From: an uncultured Treponema sp. | GTDB lineage: Bacteria; Spirochaetota; Spirochaetia; Treponematales; Treponemataceae | NCBI GenBank assembly: GCA_937894335.1 | Contig: CALCRU010000072.1 | Coordinates: 1-44,969, forward strand | Length of the DNA: 44,969 bases | Direction: 5' to 3' | Shown here: positions 7,360 to 15,636 of the stretch, piece by piece | Layout of the letters: the number at the start of each line of letters is the position of its first letter | Numbering within the stretch: position 1 is the stretch's first letter | Notes under the pieces: model-generated | The model's database searches: none | Told to the model about the DNA's origin: nothing | What the model saw: the letters and a program-made list of their open reading frames with translations, nothing else | Position numbers and translations under genes: made by a program

Positions 7360-8399
7360 TTGTTGCCTCCGTCAGATTCTGATTCGTTGTATGCCTTTAC
7401 CACTTTAACAATGTTCATGTGGATAGGGCAGCTTTCAAGACAGCGTCCACAGCCTACGCACTGCCAGTTGTCCTCATGAGCCATGGGGTAGTAAACCAGT
7501 TTGTGCATAAAGCGCTGGCGGAAACGTTCCTTTTGTGAAAGACGTGGGTTTGCTGCTGCCATTTGAGTAAAGTCAGAATACATACAGCTGTCCCAACAAC
7601 GGAACTGTTTAACACCTTTTCCTGTGTCAAAGTCGCGAATGTCAAAACACATACAGGTTGGACATACATAGGTACATGTTCCGCAACCAAGACAAGTTGC
7701 AGAAAGATCGTCCCAAATCTTTGAGTTAAAGATTTTGAGCATGTCTTTTCCCTGCCACTTTGAAAGGTCAAGGTTTGCAAAGGGGAGAGAGGCGCATTTT
7801 TTCTTTGTCTCTTCCTGCTGCTTTTTAACGGGAGCCTCGTCCTTTTCGCTAAGAGAAGACTTTACTTCTGCCAGAAGTTTTTCTCCCTTTGGTGTATTTG
7901 CCCTAAAGAAGTATGCTCCATCCGCCAGCCAAGCACTTATGTCTCCTGCAGGTTCTGATGCATCAATCTTGTATGCTGGGCAGAAACAGGTCTGAGCAGG
8001 TTCTGTACAAGCAAGTGTTATAACGGTTCCATGATCGCGACGGTTCTTGTAGTAAGAGTCAACAGGAGTCATGTTGAGGTATACGGCATCTACAATGTCA
8101 AAACTTTTTGCATCGCATGCCCTTACTCCAAATACAACGAAGTCTTCCACATCCTTGCGAGGGTCTTCTACCGTTACATGTTTTCCTTCCAACTTGAGGT
8201 TTACAAGGTTTTCTGTTTTGGGAAAGAAGAAGTCCTTTGCACTACGCACGGTTTTAAGTGCCTTGCTTAGGGATTTTCCATTTTCCCATTTTTCAAAGTT
8301 TGCCTTTCCCGAACTGTTGTCTACGGGAATGTACAAAGCCTCTTTGCCAGCAATGAGTGCAAAAAGGTCGTTTATTTTTGATTCAGGAATGCTCAGCAT
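7356..8399 (-). CDS. flxB: FlxB-like iron-sulfur protein (HydB/AsrA family)
   Basis: 347 residues related to the sulfhydrogenase beta and anaerobic sulfite reductase A subunits. The N-terminal half contains FGVRACDAKSFDIVD, typical of this family, and a CFCPAY cysteine pair. The C-terminal half has two [4Fe-4S] sets: Cys236/239/242/246 (CLGCGTCTYVCP) and Cys314/317/320/324 (CVGCGRCLESCP), with extra cysteines in between. It should relay electrons between FlxA and FlxC/FlxD. Start and stop overlap neighbouring genes by one and four bases. No hydrogenase large subunit is nearby, so a hydrogenase role is unlikely. Confidence 0.75.
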   Translation of the reverse strand: MLSIPESKINDLFALIAGKEALYIPVDNSSGKANFEKWENGKSLSKALKTVRSAKDFFFPKTENLVNLKLEGKHVTVEDPRKDVEDFVVFGVRACDAKSFDIVDAVYLNMTPVDSYYKNRRDHGTVITLACTEPAQTCFCPAYKIDASEPAGDISAWLADGAYFFRANTPKGEKLLAEVKSSLSEKDEAPVKKQQEETKKKCASLPFANLDLSKWQGKDMLKIFNSKIWDDLSATCLGCGTCTYVCPTCMCFDIRDFDTGKGVKQFRCWDSCMYSDFTQMAAANPRLSQKERFRQRFMHKLVYYPMAHEDNWQCVGCGRCLESCPIHMNIVKVVKAYNESESDGGNK

Positions 8400-9379
8400 T
8401 ATTTGGCCTCCTGTGTGTTGGGATCGCGCTCGTAGACAACACTTGCTTCTGCATCATCAAACTGATAGGTGAGCATTGGCGGCTTTGTTTCCATGTCGCT
8501 TCCGGCAATATAGTCGCCGTAGAGTTCGTTTATGTCCTTTACAAACTTGCGGTTCAAAAGGTGCAGAGGAATGTGCTCGGGGCATACGCGGCTGCATTCG
8601 CCACAGTCAGTACAGCGTCCAGCCACATGCCAAGCACGAATGATGTGGTAGAGACTTTCTTCAAAGTCGTTAACCGCAACTTTCTGACTGGTGTACATAA
8701 GCGTATTGTCAAAGACACATTTTTCGCATGTACAGGCAGGGCACACATCGCGGCAGGCATTGCACCTTATGCAACGGGAGAATTCTTTTTTCCAGAATGC
8801 ATCACGTTCATTAGCGCTCATGTGCTCAAGTTTTTCAACTTCTGCAAAGCGTGCAGGATTTTCTACAGTTTGCTGCTCCATGAACATTTCGTCATAGGTT
8901 ACATGCTTTTTGTTGTTGCAGTGGTCGCAGCCTTGTCCTTCAGGAATAGATTCGTCCATGGTACAGGAACAGGGCACTGCTACTACATATACATCGTCAC
9001 GAGTAATGCGGTTTTCTTTGAGCAGTTGGGTGAAAGAGTGACTGTCACCAGGCTTCATGAACACAAGAACCTTTTCTTCAGGAATAGGCGCGTCCTGTGC
9101 GTTTGGGTCGCGCTGTTTTGCCATTGCATTGTTTACACGGGTAGTGCTCTTTTTGATTTCGATTCCCCGAGTATATTTTACCAAATACTTGGAAAGGTTT
9201 GCCTTACAGAATTTGTTAAAGACAAAATTCTTTTCCAAATCTTCAGCGTCTGTAAATACGGACGGAGTAATGTCTTCGTCAAAGAGACCCTTTCTCCATC
9301 CTATAACGCTCTTTACCTGACCAGATGCAAGTTTTTCTTTGGCGAGCTTTACAAGGTCAGAAGTTAGTTCTTTTTGCAT
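8399..9379 (-). CDS. flxC: FlxC-like iron-sulfur protein
   Basis: 326 residues with an N-terminal domain containing a CSC motif (VPCSCTMDES) and a CDHC motif, and a C-terminal ferredoxin-like part with two [4Fe-4S] sets, CIRCNACRDVCP and CTDCGECSRVCP. Between them lies a further CTCEKC cluster. The fold resembles the F420-dehydrogenase beta/4Fe-4S dicluster family used in Hdr-linked complexes. Its start lies 16 bases inside the end of flxD and its stop shares one base with the flxB start, so the four flx genes are tightly coupled. It is named by position and cysteine pattern; a search against Desulfovibrio FlxC would confirm it. Confidence 0.7.
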   Translation of the reverse strand: MQKELTSDLVKLAKEKLASGQVKSVIGWRKGLFDEDITPSVFTDAEDLEKNFVFNKFCKANLSKYLVKYTRGIEIKKSTTRVNNAMAKQRDPNAQDAPIPEEKVLVFMKPGDSHSFTQLLKENRITRDDVYVVAVPCSCTMDESIPEGQGCDHCNNKKHVTYDEMFMEQQTVENPARFAEVEKLEHMSANERDAFWKKEFSRCIRCNACRDVCPACTCEKCVFDNTLMYTSQKVAVNDFEESLYHIIRAWHVAGRCTDCGECSRVCPEHIPLHLLNRKFVKDINELYGDYIAGSDMETKPPMLTYQFDDAEASVVYERDPNTQEAK

Positions 9380-9828
9380 CGTACATCCTCCAGTTTCTTG
9401 TTTTCGCCAAGCTCAGTTACTTTTGCAACAAAGTCATTCATGATGCCGGCAAAGCGTACGCCTTCTGCAGCGGAACACCATTCTACGCGAGTGCGTTCCT
9501 TTTCTATGCCTAGGTAATTCAGCATGGAGAATAGAAGGGTCATGCGGCGGCGTGCAAAGTAGTTTCCGCTTGTGTAGTGGCAGTCACCAGGGTGGCATCC
9601 GCACAAGATGACTCCATCTGCGCCTTTCTGAAATGCCCTCATTATAAAGAGGGGGTTTAGGCGGCAAGAGCAGGGTATGCGTATGATTTTAACATTTGCA
9701 GGATATTCTAGACGGTTGTTACCTGCAAGGTCGGCACCAGCATAGGAACACCAGTTGCAGCAGAAAGCCACAATGTTTGGTTTCCAAGAAGTGCCTGCAT
9801 TTTCGTTTGTAGTGGTCGTTTCTTCCAT
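9364..9828 (-). CDS. flxD: MvhD/FlxD electron-transfer subunit
   Basis: 154 residues of the MvhD family, the [2Fe-2S] protein that connects an electron-input module to HdrA. Diagnostic motifs are FCCNWCSYAGAD (Cys23, 24, 27), IPCSC (Cys53, 55) and LCGCHPGDCHY (Cys76, 78, 83). In methanogens this subunit links hydrogenase to HdrA; in Desulfovibrio FlxD links a flavin oxidoreductase to HdrA. Its place between hdrA and flxCBA fits the second arrangement. It begins nine bases after the hdrA stop. Confidence 0.88.
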   Translation of the reverse strand: MEETTTTNENAGTSWKPNIVAFCCNWCSYAGADLAGNNRLEYPANVKIIRIPCSCRLNPLFIMRAFQKGADGVILCGCHPGDCHYTSGNYFARRRMTLLFSMLNYLGIEKERTRVEWCSAAEGVRFAGIMNDFVAKVTELGENKKLEDVRCKKN

Positions 9829-9837
9829 TGCTTACTC

Positions 9838-11847
9838 CTAGAACATTGCGTCAACTTCTGCAAGAATCTGCTTGTTGCTGAATCCGAACAAATCCATGGC
9901 TCCACTGGGACATGCTACTGTACATGCACCGCAACCGTGACACATTGCCGTGTTTACCTGAGAAACATGGCGGGTAATTGTAGTGCGGTTTGGTCCACGG
10001 AAGTCCTTGTCTACATATGAAATTGCACCGTAAGGACAGACATTGGCACACTGACCGCATCCGTTACATGCTTCCTCGTTGGGGTGAGCAGTGCAGGGGT
10101 CGTTCTTAAGCTTGTCTTTTACAAGAAGACAGATAGCTTTTGCGGCGGCACCTGAAGACTGGGCTACGGTTTCGGGAATGTCCTTTGGTCCCTGACAGCA
10201 TCCTGCAAGGAAAATGCCTGCTGTAGGACTTTCTACAGGGCGAAGTTTTGCATGAGCTTCAAGGAAGAAGTCGTTGTTGTCCATACTTGTGGTAAGCATG
10301 GTTGCAAGAGGACGAGCGCTCTTGTCTGCTTCAATAGAGGCAGCGAGAACAACCATGTCGGCCTTAATGTGAACTTGACGGTTAAGAATTAAATCGCTTC
10401 CCTGAACATCCAGAGTTCCATCTGACTGGGGAGTAACTTTTCCCACCATGCCCTTGATGTAGTGGACTCCGTACTGTTCAACTGCACGGCGATAGAATTC
10501 ATCAAAGTTCTTGCCAGGGGTTCGTACATCAATGTAGAACACATAGCAGTTGGTGTCGGGGTAGTGGTCTCTTGTAAGTATTGCGTGTTTTGCTGTGTAC
10601 ATACAGCAAACCTTTGAGCAGTACTCGTGACCCTTCTTGCTGTCTGCAGAGCAACGGCTTCCCACGCACTGAATGAATACGATTGTCTTGGGTTCCCTTC
10701 CGTCGCTGGGGCGTTTGAGGTGACCATTTGTAGGACCTGCAGCATTGCAAAGGCGTTCAAATTCCAGTGAGGAAACCACATCTTTGCTCTGGCTGTAGGC
10801 AAACTCGTCAAACTTATCCAGATTGATTGGATTGTATCCTGTTGCCACAACAATGGCACCATATTTTTCTTCCATGATGGTGTCTGTGGCGTTATAGTTG
10901 ATTGCTCCCACACCGCAGACCTTTTCGCAGAAACCGCAGGCGGTCTTTCCGTTTTTCATGGCCTTAAGGCGAAGACATGCAGTAGAGTCGATTGTTGCAA
11001 CCTTTGGAACAGCCTGAGCAAAGGGAATGTAAATTGCAGTCCTGTTGTCAAGGTTAAGGTTGAACTCGTTGGGTACGCGCTTGTTGGGACATTTTTCTAT
11101 ACATGCACCACAGCCTGTACACTTTGTCTCGTCTACATAGCGAGCCTTTCGCTTGATTGTTGCGGTAAAGTTTCCCACATAGCCAGTAACATTCTGCACC
11201 TCGCTGTAAGACAGTATGCGTATGTTGGGGTTCTGGCTTACTTCCGTCATTTTTGGAGTAACAATACAACTTGCGCAGTCCAAGGTTGGGAAAGTCTTGT
11301 CAAGCTGAGCCATTTTTCCGCCAACGGTGGGCTTTGTTTCTACAATGTCTACAGGGAAGCCTGCATCTGCAATGTCCAGAGCAGCTGTAATTCCCGCAAT
11401 ACCGCCACCTATTACCAAGGCGCGCTTTGTCATGGGAGTTTCGCCGGGGGTAAGGGGAGTGTCAAGAATTGCCTTTGCAATGGCAGCTTTACCTAGGGCA
11501 ATGGCCTTTTCTGTTGCAGTGGGCATGTCTTTTACAACCCATGAGTCCTGCTCGCGGATGTTTGCAACTTCTACCTTAAAGGGGTTAAGACCTGCACGCT
11601 CAGCACATCCACGGAATGTCTTTTCATGCATTCGGGGTGAACATGAGCAGAGAACAACACCTGTAAGCTTGTCGTCCTTTATGTGGTCTTCTATCATTTT
11701 CTGGCCCGCTGATGAGCACATGTAAGTGTAGTGAGTTGAATAGACTACTCCGTCTACTTTTCCAAGCTCCTCTGCAACTTTTGCCACATCAACAGTGCCT
11801 GCGATATTTGTGCCACAGTGGCACACAAATACACCAATTCTTTCCAT
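9838..11847 (-). CDS. hdrA: Heterodisulfide reductase subunit A, bifurcating flavoprotein
   Basis: 669 residues, a normal length for HdrA, the FAD protein where flavin-based electron bifurcation occurs. Visible parts: an N-terminal domain with VCHCGTN (residues 8-14) and CSCSPRMHEKTF (67-78); the FAD fold with VIGGGIAGI (145-153); a cysteine-rich insertion with CTGCGACIEKCP (243-254) and CGFCEKVC (304-311); and a C-terminal ferredoxin domain with two [4Fe-4S] sets, Cys594/597/600/604 and Cys636/639/642/646. All clusters appear intact. It follows hdrC by five bases. Whether the bifurcating lysine of the methanogen enzyme is kept would need a structural alignment. Confidence 0.92.
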   Translation of the reverse strand: MERIGVFVCHCGTNIAGTVDVAKVAEELGKVDGVVYSTHYTYMCSSAGQKMIEDHIKDDKLTGVVLCSCSPRMHEKTFRGCAERAGLNPFKVEVANIREQDSWVVKDMPTATEKAIALGKAAIAKAILDTPLTPGETPMTKRALVIGGGIAGITAALDIADAGFPVDIVETKPTVGGKMAQLDKTFPTLDCASCIVTPKMTEVSQNPNIRILSYSEVQNVTGYVGNFTATIKRKARYVDETKCTGCGACIEKCPNKRVPNEFNLNLDNRTAIYIPFAQAVPKVATIDSTACLRLKAMKNGKTACGFCEKVCGVGAINYNATDTIMEEKYGAIVVATGYNPINLDKFDEFAYSQSKDVVSSLEFERLCNAAGPTNGHLKRPSDGREPKTIVFIQCVGSRCSADSKKGHEYCSKVCCMYTAKHAILTRDHYPDTNCYVFYIDVRTPGKNFDEFYRRAVEQYGVHYIKGMVGKVTPQSDGTLDVQGSDLILNRQVHIKADMVVLAASIEADKSARPLATMLTTSMDNNDFFLEAHAKLRPVESPTAGIFLAGCCQGPKDIPETVAQSSGAAAKAICLLVKDKLKNDPCTAHPNEEACNGCGQCANVCPYGAISYVDKDFRGPNRTTITRHVSQVNTAMCHGCGACTVACPSGAMDLFGFSNKQILAEVDAMF

Positions 11848-11852
11848 TGCTA

Positions 11853-12248
11853 TTACCTCTTATACTTGCGGAAGGCACTTACTATTGCCTGCTGAGGCAT
11901 GTCATCATCAAGAAGTTCCGGCAACTGTGCGGGATCAAGATGATGAGGTCCGCGTTTTCCTTCCACCAGTTGGCGAACGGCTTCTATTACCTTGACCGGC
12001 TCAACCTGGCGCGGACAGCGCTCAAGGCATGCAAAGCAGGAAAGGCATTTGTAAATTGAGGGACTCTGAACGAGCTTTTCAATTTCACCGTTTTCTACCA
12101 TCTGAATGAACTGATGAGGATGGTATTCCATTGCATCATAGTTGGGGCATGTGCCAGAGCATTTGCCACAAACCATGCATTTTTTTGTGTTTACTCCGCT
12201 CATCTGTGCGATGACGGCCTTGCATTCGTCTATTTCACTCTGCAGCAT
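11853..12248 (-). CDS. hdrC: Heterodisulfide reductase subunit C
   Basis: 131-residue iron-sulfur protein with two classical sets, CMVCGKCSGTCP (Cys24/27/30/34) and CLSCFACLERCP (Cys68/71/74/78), and the HdrC spacing between them. It passes electrons from HdrA to HdrB. Its ATG shares one base with the hdrB stop (TGATG), so translation is probably coupled. The C-terminal part (RGPHHLDPAQLP) is soluble; there is no membrane segment, unlike the membrane-bound HdrDE type. Confidence 0.9.
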   Translation of the reverse strand: MLQSEIDECKAVIAQMSGVNTKKCMVCGKCSGTCPNYDAMEYHPHQFIQMVENGEIEKLVQSPSIYKCLSCFACLERCPRQVEPVKVIEAVRQLVEGKRGPHHLDPAQLPELLDDDMPQQAIVSAFRKYKR

Positions 12249-13069
12249 CAGGCTACCCCCTCTGAAGCGGAATCCTTTACGCCCAGCGCTTCTGCAAGAA
12301 GTTCTGTAAAGTAGATGACTTCCAGATTTGAGCCTGAGCGGTTCTTGTTAAGATTGTAGCGGCAGAGCGGACAACTTGTTACCAAAAAGTCTGCACCCTG
12401 TTCTTCGGCATTTGAAAGAATTGCCTTTGCCCTAGCTTTGGGAATTCCCTTGTCTTCCAGTGCAGTGTATGCGCCGCAACATTCATTCCTCTGGGAATAG
12501 ATAACGGGAGTTGCTCCTATTGCCCTAATGAAGTCTTCGATAATCTGAGGATTTTCAGGGTCATCAAATTCAAGAACTGAACTGGGGCGAAGAAGAAGGC
12601 ATCCGTAGTAGGCGCCGATTTTCTTTCCTTTGAAGGGATTTTTTACAGCAGCCTTGACAGCATCCCATCCCACCACATCTCTTAGAATTTCCAGATAGTG
12701 CACGACTTTTGTTTCGCCGTGATACTGAATGTCGTCGTTTGCAAGATAATTGTTCACCTTAAGGGCAATGTCTTCGTCCGTCTGAACATCATGGTTTACC
12801 TGCTTGATTACATTGTAGCAAGCAGAACACAAAGTGACCAAATCCTTTCCTTCTTTTTGAGCATCCGCAAGGGCGCGTACAGAAGACAGTTTTGTGGCAA
12901 TCTCGTTTTTTGCAAGCGGATATTCACCGCCACAGCACTGCCACTCAGAGATTTCGTCAAGGGTAAAGCCTAGTACTTCCGCAGATTTTCGCGCGTAAGA
13001 GTCAAGATCAAGTGCCTTATTCTTAAGCGTACAGCCGGGGAAGTATGCGTAGTGTTTGGTATTCTCCAT
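12248..13069 (-). CDS. hdrB: Heterodisulfide reductase subunit B
   Basis: 273 residues with both CCG-domain cysteine sets complete: Cys13, Cys45-46 and Cys81/84, then Cys157, Cys197-198 and Cys233/236. In methanogen HdrB these bind two non-cubane [4Fe-4S] clusters at which CoM-S-S-CoB is cleaved. Since both sets are intact, a disulfide or other two-electron substrate could be reduced here, or the subunit could pass electrons on to FrdB. No DsrC, the usual bacterial disulfide partner of Flx-Hdr, is seen in the window. It is the first gene of the hdr-flx-frd block, 84 bases after fumC. Confidence 0.9.
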   Translation of the reverse strand: MENTKHYAYFPGCTLKNKALDLDSYARKSAEVLGFTLDEISEWQCCGGEYPLAKNEIATKLSSVRALADAQKEGKDLVTLCSACYNVIKQVNHDVQTDEDIALKVNNYLANDDIQYHGETKVVHYLEILRDVVGWDAVKAAVKNPFKGKKIGAYYGCLLLRPSSVLEFDDPENPQIIEDFIRAIGATPVIYSQRNECCGAYTALEDKGIPKARAKAILSNAEEQGADFLVTSCPLCRYNLNKNRSGSNLEVIYFTELLAEALGVKDSASEGVA

Positions 13070-13153
13070 AAAGAACTACACCTTCCATAAAAATAAAATC
13101 ATGTAATTGACGCCGTTCTTCCTCCCTTCAAACTGAAAGGGGAAAAACCTCCG
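13070..13153 (-). promoter_or_regulatory. fumC-hdrB junction with a small hairpin
   Basis: 84 bases between fumC and hdrB. On the minus strand, CCCTTTCA and TGAAGGG can pair around GTT with one bulge, without a following T-run. I see no convincing promoter; GGAAGG lies 12 bases before the hdrB ATG. The hairpin could be a processing or attenuation site in one long transcript. Confidence 0.3.
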
Positions 13154-14536
13154 CTATTTTACCATCTCTTCGGGATGGAAGACCTCATCGAATTTTTCTG
13201 CAGTAAGGAAGCCAAGCTGAACACATGCCTCTTTAAGGCTAATGTTCTTTTCGTATGCCAAATGGCTTGTCTTTGCCGCATTTTCGTAGCCGATGTAGGG
13301 ATTGAGTGCGGTAACCAGCATAAGGGAGTTGTGTAGGTTGTGGTGCATTTTTTCCCTGTTTGCGGTAATTCCCACAGCGCAGTTTTTGTTAAAACTGAGT
13401 ATTACCTCTGCAAGTAACCTTGTGCTCTGGATGAAGTTGTATGCAATTACGGGCATGAACACATTAAGTTCAAAGTTGCCCTGACTTGCGGCAATTCCAA
13501 CCGTAGCATCGTTACCCATTACCTGTACGGCAACCATGGTCATGGCCTCGCACTGAGTGGGGTTTACCTTACCCGGCATAATTGAAGAACCTGGCTCGTT
13601 TTCTGGAATGTGGATTTCTCCCAAACCGTCACGGGGACCAGAAGCAAGCCAGCGGACATCGTTTGCAATTTTCATGCAGTCTGCGGCAAGTGCCTTAAGT
13701 GCTCCGTGGGCAAAAACAATTTCGTCCTTGCTAGTAAGAGCGTGGAATTTGTTGGGAGCGGTAACAAAATCTTTTCCCGTAAGTTCGCTCAACTTTTTTG
13801 CAACCAGAGTGTCAAATCCCTTTGGTGCGTTAAGACCTGTTCCTACGGCTGTTCCTCCCAGTGCAAGCTGCTTGAGGTAGGGAAGGCTAGACTTAAGCAT
13901 TTCCTTGTCACGCTCAAGACTTGTCCTCCATCCTGAAATTTCCTGAGTAAAGGAAATGGGTACTGCATCCTGAAGGTGGGTACGACCACTCTTTACGATT
14001 CCCTCGTTTTCCTTTTCCAAACGCTTGAAGGTGTCTACAAGAGTGTCTATGGCAGGAAAGAGTTTGTCTTCAACTTCCACAACCGCCGCAATGTGCATGG
14101 CTGTAGGGAAGGTGTCGTTGGAAGACTGGCTCATATTTATGTCATCGTTGGGGTGACAAAGCTTTTCTCCTGCTATCTGGTTGGCTCGGTTTGCAATAAC
14201 CTCGTTGGCATTCATGTTGCTCTGGGTGCCGCTTCCCGTCTGCCATACAACAAGTGGAAAGTTTTCGTTAAGGCTACCAGAAATCACCTCGTCGCAGGCC
14301 TTAGAGATTGCATTCACTTTCTTTGAGGTCATCTTTTCGGGCTTAAGCTCGCTGTTTGCTAGAGCAGCAGCCTTTTTTAGGTAACCAAAAGCCTTTGTAA
14401 TTTCCCTTGGCATGGTTTCTATTCCAACGCCGATTTCAAAGTTTTCGTGGCTTCGTTCCGTCTGGGCGCCCCACAGTTTGTCTGCAGGAACCTTTACTTC
14501 GCCCATGGAATCATGTTCTATCCTGTATTCGTCCAT
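13154..14536 (-). CDS. fumC: Fumarate hydratase, class II
   Basis: 460 residues, standard length for the iron-free class II fumarase that interconverts malate and fumarate. The superfamily signature GSSIMPGKVNP is present, as are TGSGTQSNMNANEV and SSNDTFPTAMHIA. It lies 18 bases after mdh with an AGAGGAAG ribosome site, and leads into hdrB. In this setting it should work in the dehydrating direction, feeding fumarate to FrdAB. Aspartase belongs to the same superfamily but the signature surroundings favour fumarase. Confidence 0.93.
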   Translation of the reverse strand: MDEYRIEHDSMGEVKVPADKLWGAQTERSHENFEIGVGIETMPREITKAFGYLKKAAALANSELKPEKMTSKKVNAISKACDEVISGSLNENFPLVVWQTGSGTQSNMNANEVIANRANQIAGEKLCHPNDDINMSQSSNDTFPTAMHIAAVVEVEDKLFPAIDTLVDTFKRLEKENEGIVKSGRTHLQDAVPISFTQEISGWRTSLERDKEMLKSSLPYLKQLALGGTAVGTGLNAPKGFDTLVAKKLSELTGKDFVTAPNKFHALTSKDEIVFAHGALKALAADCMKIANDVRWLASGPRDGLGEIHIPENEPGSSIMPGKVNPTQCEAMTMVAVQVMGNDATVGIAASQGNFELNVFMPVIAYNFIQSTRLLAEVILSFNKNCAVGITANREKMHHNLHNSLMLVTALNPYIGYENAAKTSHLAYEKNISLKEACVQLGFLTAEKFDEVFHPEEMVK

Positions 14537-14554
14537 TGCTTCCTCTGCCTTTGC

Positions 14555-15499
14555 TTAGTTAAAGTTCATCTGGGCAATGACATCCTTAAGACATCCTGCA
14601 CTGTGGCGGAGAGACTCAAGTTCGGAGGCGGTAAGGGGAGCTTCCACGCGGTTGATTACGCCTTTCTGGCCAATTTCGGTAAGGATGCTAAGAGCTACAT
14701 CCTTTATGCCGTATTCACCGTCAAGCATGGTTGAAACTGTAAGGAGGGTATTTTCTCCGGCGCTAAGGTAGTCGCAGATTTTTGCAACTGTGGCACCAAT
14801 TCCGTAGTTTGTAAATTTCTTTGCGTCAATGATGATTCCGCCTGACTTGCGTACATATTCCTCAACTTCGTCATGATTAAGGGCAGGAAGGTTTCTTCCT
14901 ACTGCAGCCTTGTAGTAGATGTCTGCTGGAACAGTGGCAATGGTAGCCTGAGACCAAGGTACGAATGAAGAGTCGCCATGCTCACCGTATACATAGGCGT
15001 GAACATTAAGCTGGGCAATTTCGTAAATGTCTGCAAGCTTCGTGCGCAGGCGTGCCGTATCAAGCATTGTTCCCGAACCAAAGATGTGGTTTGCAGGGAG
15101 TCCTGAATACTTGATGAACTGATATGTTAGTACATCTACAGGGTTTGCAACAAGGACATAAAGTGCATCGGGAGCTGCCTTTGTAATAAGGGGAATTATG
15201 CTCTTCATGATGTTTACATTTGTCTGGGCAAGGTCAAGGCGTGACTGACCAGGCTTTCTTGCCGCACCTGAAGTAATGATTACAATGTCTGAGCCTTTGG
15301 CATCTTCGTAAGAACCATCATGGATATTTACTGGAGAGGTAAAGGGTGTGCTTTGACGAATGTCCATAGCCTCGCCCATGGCGCGCTTTGTGTCGATGTC
15401 GATAAGCACGATTTCTGATGCGCGTCCTTTTACTGTAAGGGCATACGCAATAGTGGAACCAACTTGTCCAGAACCAATGATGGTAATTTTGTTAGCCAT
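14555..15499 (-). CDS. mdh: Malate dehydrogenase built on an LDH-type scaffold
   Basis: 314 residues of the NAD-dependent L-lactate/malate dehydrogenase family (GSGQVGS nucleotide loop at 9-15, NPVD, GSGTMLDTARLR, catalytic GEHGD). The overall sequence looks like lactate dehydrogenase, but the substrate-selecting loop reads AARKPGQSR: Arg81 stands where LDH has Gln (position 102 in the usual numbering). That Gln-to-Arg change is known to turn Bacillus LDH into a malate dehydrogenase, so oxaloacetate is the likely substrate. The neighbouring fumC supports this. The start at 15499 has an AAGGAG site and fits the nucleotide-binding strand; the open frame upstream to 15652 is not needed. Automatic annotation would probably call it ldh. 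Confidence 0.8.
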   Translation of the reverse strand: MANKITIIGSGQVGSTIAYALTVKGRASEIVLIDIDTKRAMGEAMDIRQSTPFTSPVNIHDGSYEDAKGSDIVIITSGAARKPGQSRLDLAQTNVNIMKSIIPLITKAAPDALYVLVANPVDVLTYQFIKYSGLPANHIFGSGTMLDTARLRTKLADIYEIAQLNVHAYVYGEHGDSSFVPWSQATIATVPADIYYKAAVGRNLPALNHDEVEEYVRKSGGIIIDAKKFTNYGIGATVAKICDYLSAGENTLLTVSTMLDGEYGIKDVALSILTEIGQKGVINRVEAPLTASELESLRHSAGCLKDVIAQMNFN

Positions 15500-15533
15500 A
15501 AGAAAAATCTCCTTGTAAAAACTGTTGCTTTTC

Positions 15534-15562
15534 AGTATAGCCCAAAAAGGTAGAATTGTTAA
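15534..15562 (-). promoter_or_regulatory. Promoter of the mdh-fumC-hdr-flx-frd operon
   Basis: On the minus strand TTAACA (15562-15557), a 17-base spacer and TATACT (15539-15534) lie 35 bases before the mdh ATG, with a normal AAGGAG site between. It is the strongest minus-strand promoter in the region and could drive all eleven genes down to the terminator at 3998-4025. Confidence 0.7.
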
Positions 15563-15575
15563 GTATTTTTTTGCT

Positions 15576-15613
15576 AAAATTTCGAATTTTGGATAAAGAT
15601 TAGCATATGCTAA
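15576..15613. promoter_or_regulatory. Two palindromes between divergent mdh and dinG
   Basis: AAAATT-TCG-AATTTT (15576-15590) and the perfect 14-base palindrome TTAGCATATGCTAA (15600-15613) lie upstream of the mdh -35 box and upstream of the dinG promoter. They are candidate binding sites for a dimeric regulator. I cannot assign them to a known regulator. Confidence 0.4.
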
Positions 15614-15636
15614 CTGCCTGTTTTCCTTCTCCAGTC

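Noticed and set aside
7735..7800. Plus-strand peptide CHFERSRFAKG, like peptides from dispersed repeats
   Set aside because: The DNA is part of the flxB coding sequence, has no inverted repeat here, and the likeness is short.
8357..9367. 336-codon open frame on the plus strand opposite flxC
   Set aside because: It lies antisense to a gene with clear iron-sulfur motifs, has no domain pattern and no ribosome site; a shadow of codon bias.
7356..9828. flxBCD as part of a [NiFe] hydrogenase
   Set aside because: No hydrogenase large subunit or maturation gene is present; an NAD-binding FlxA-type protein takes the input place.
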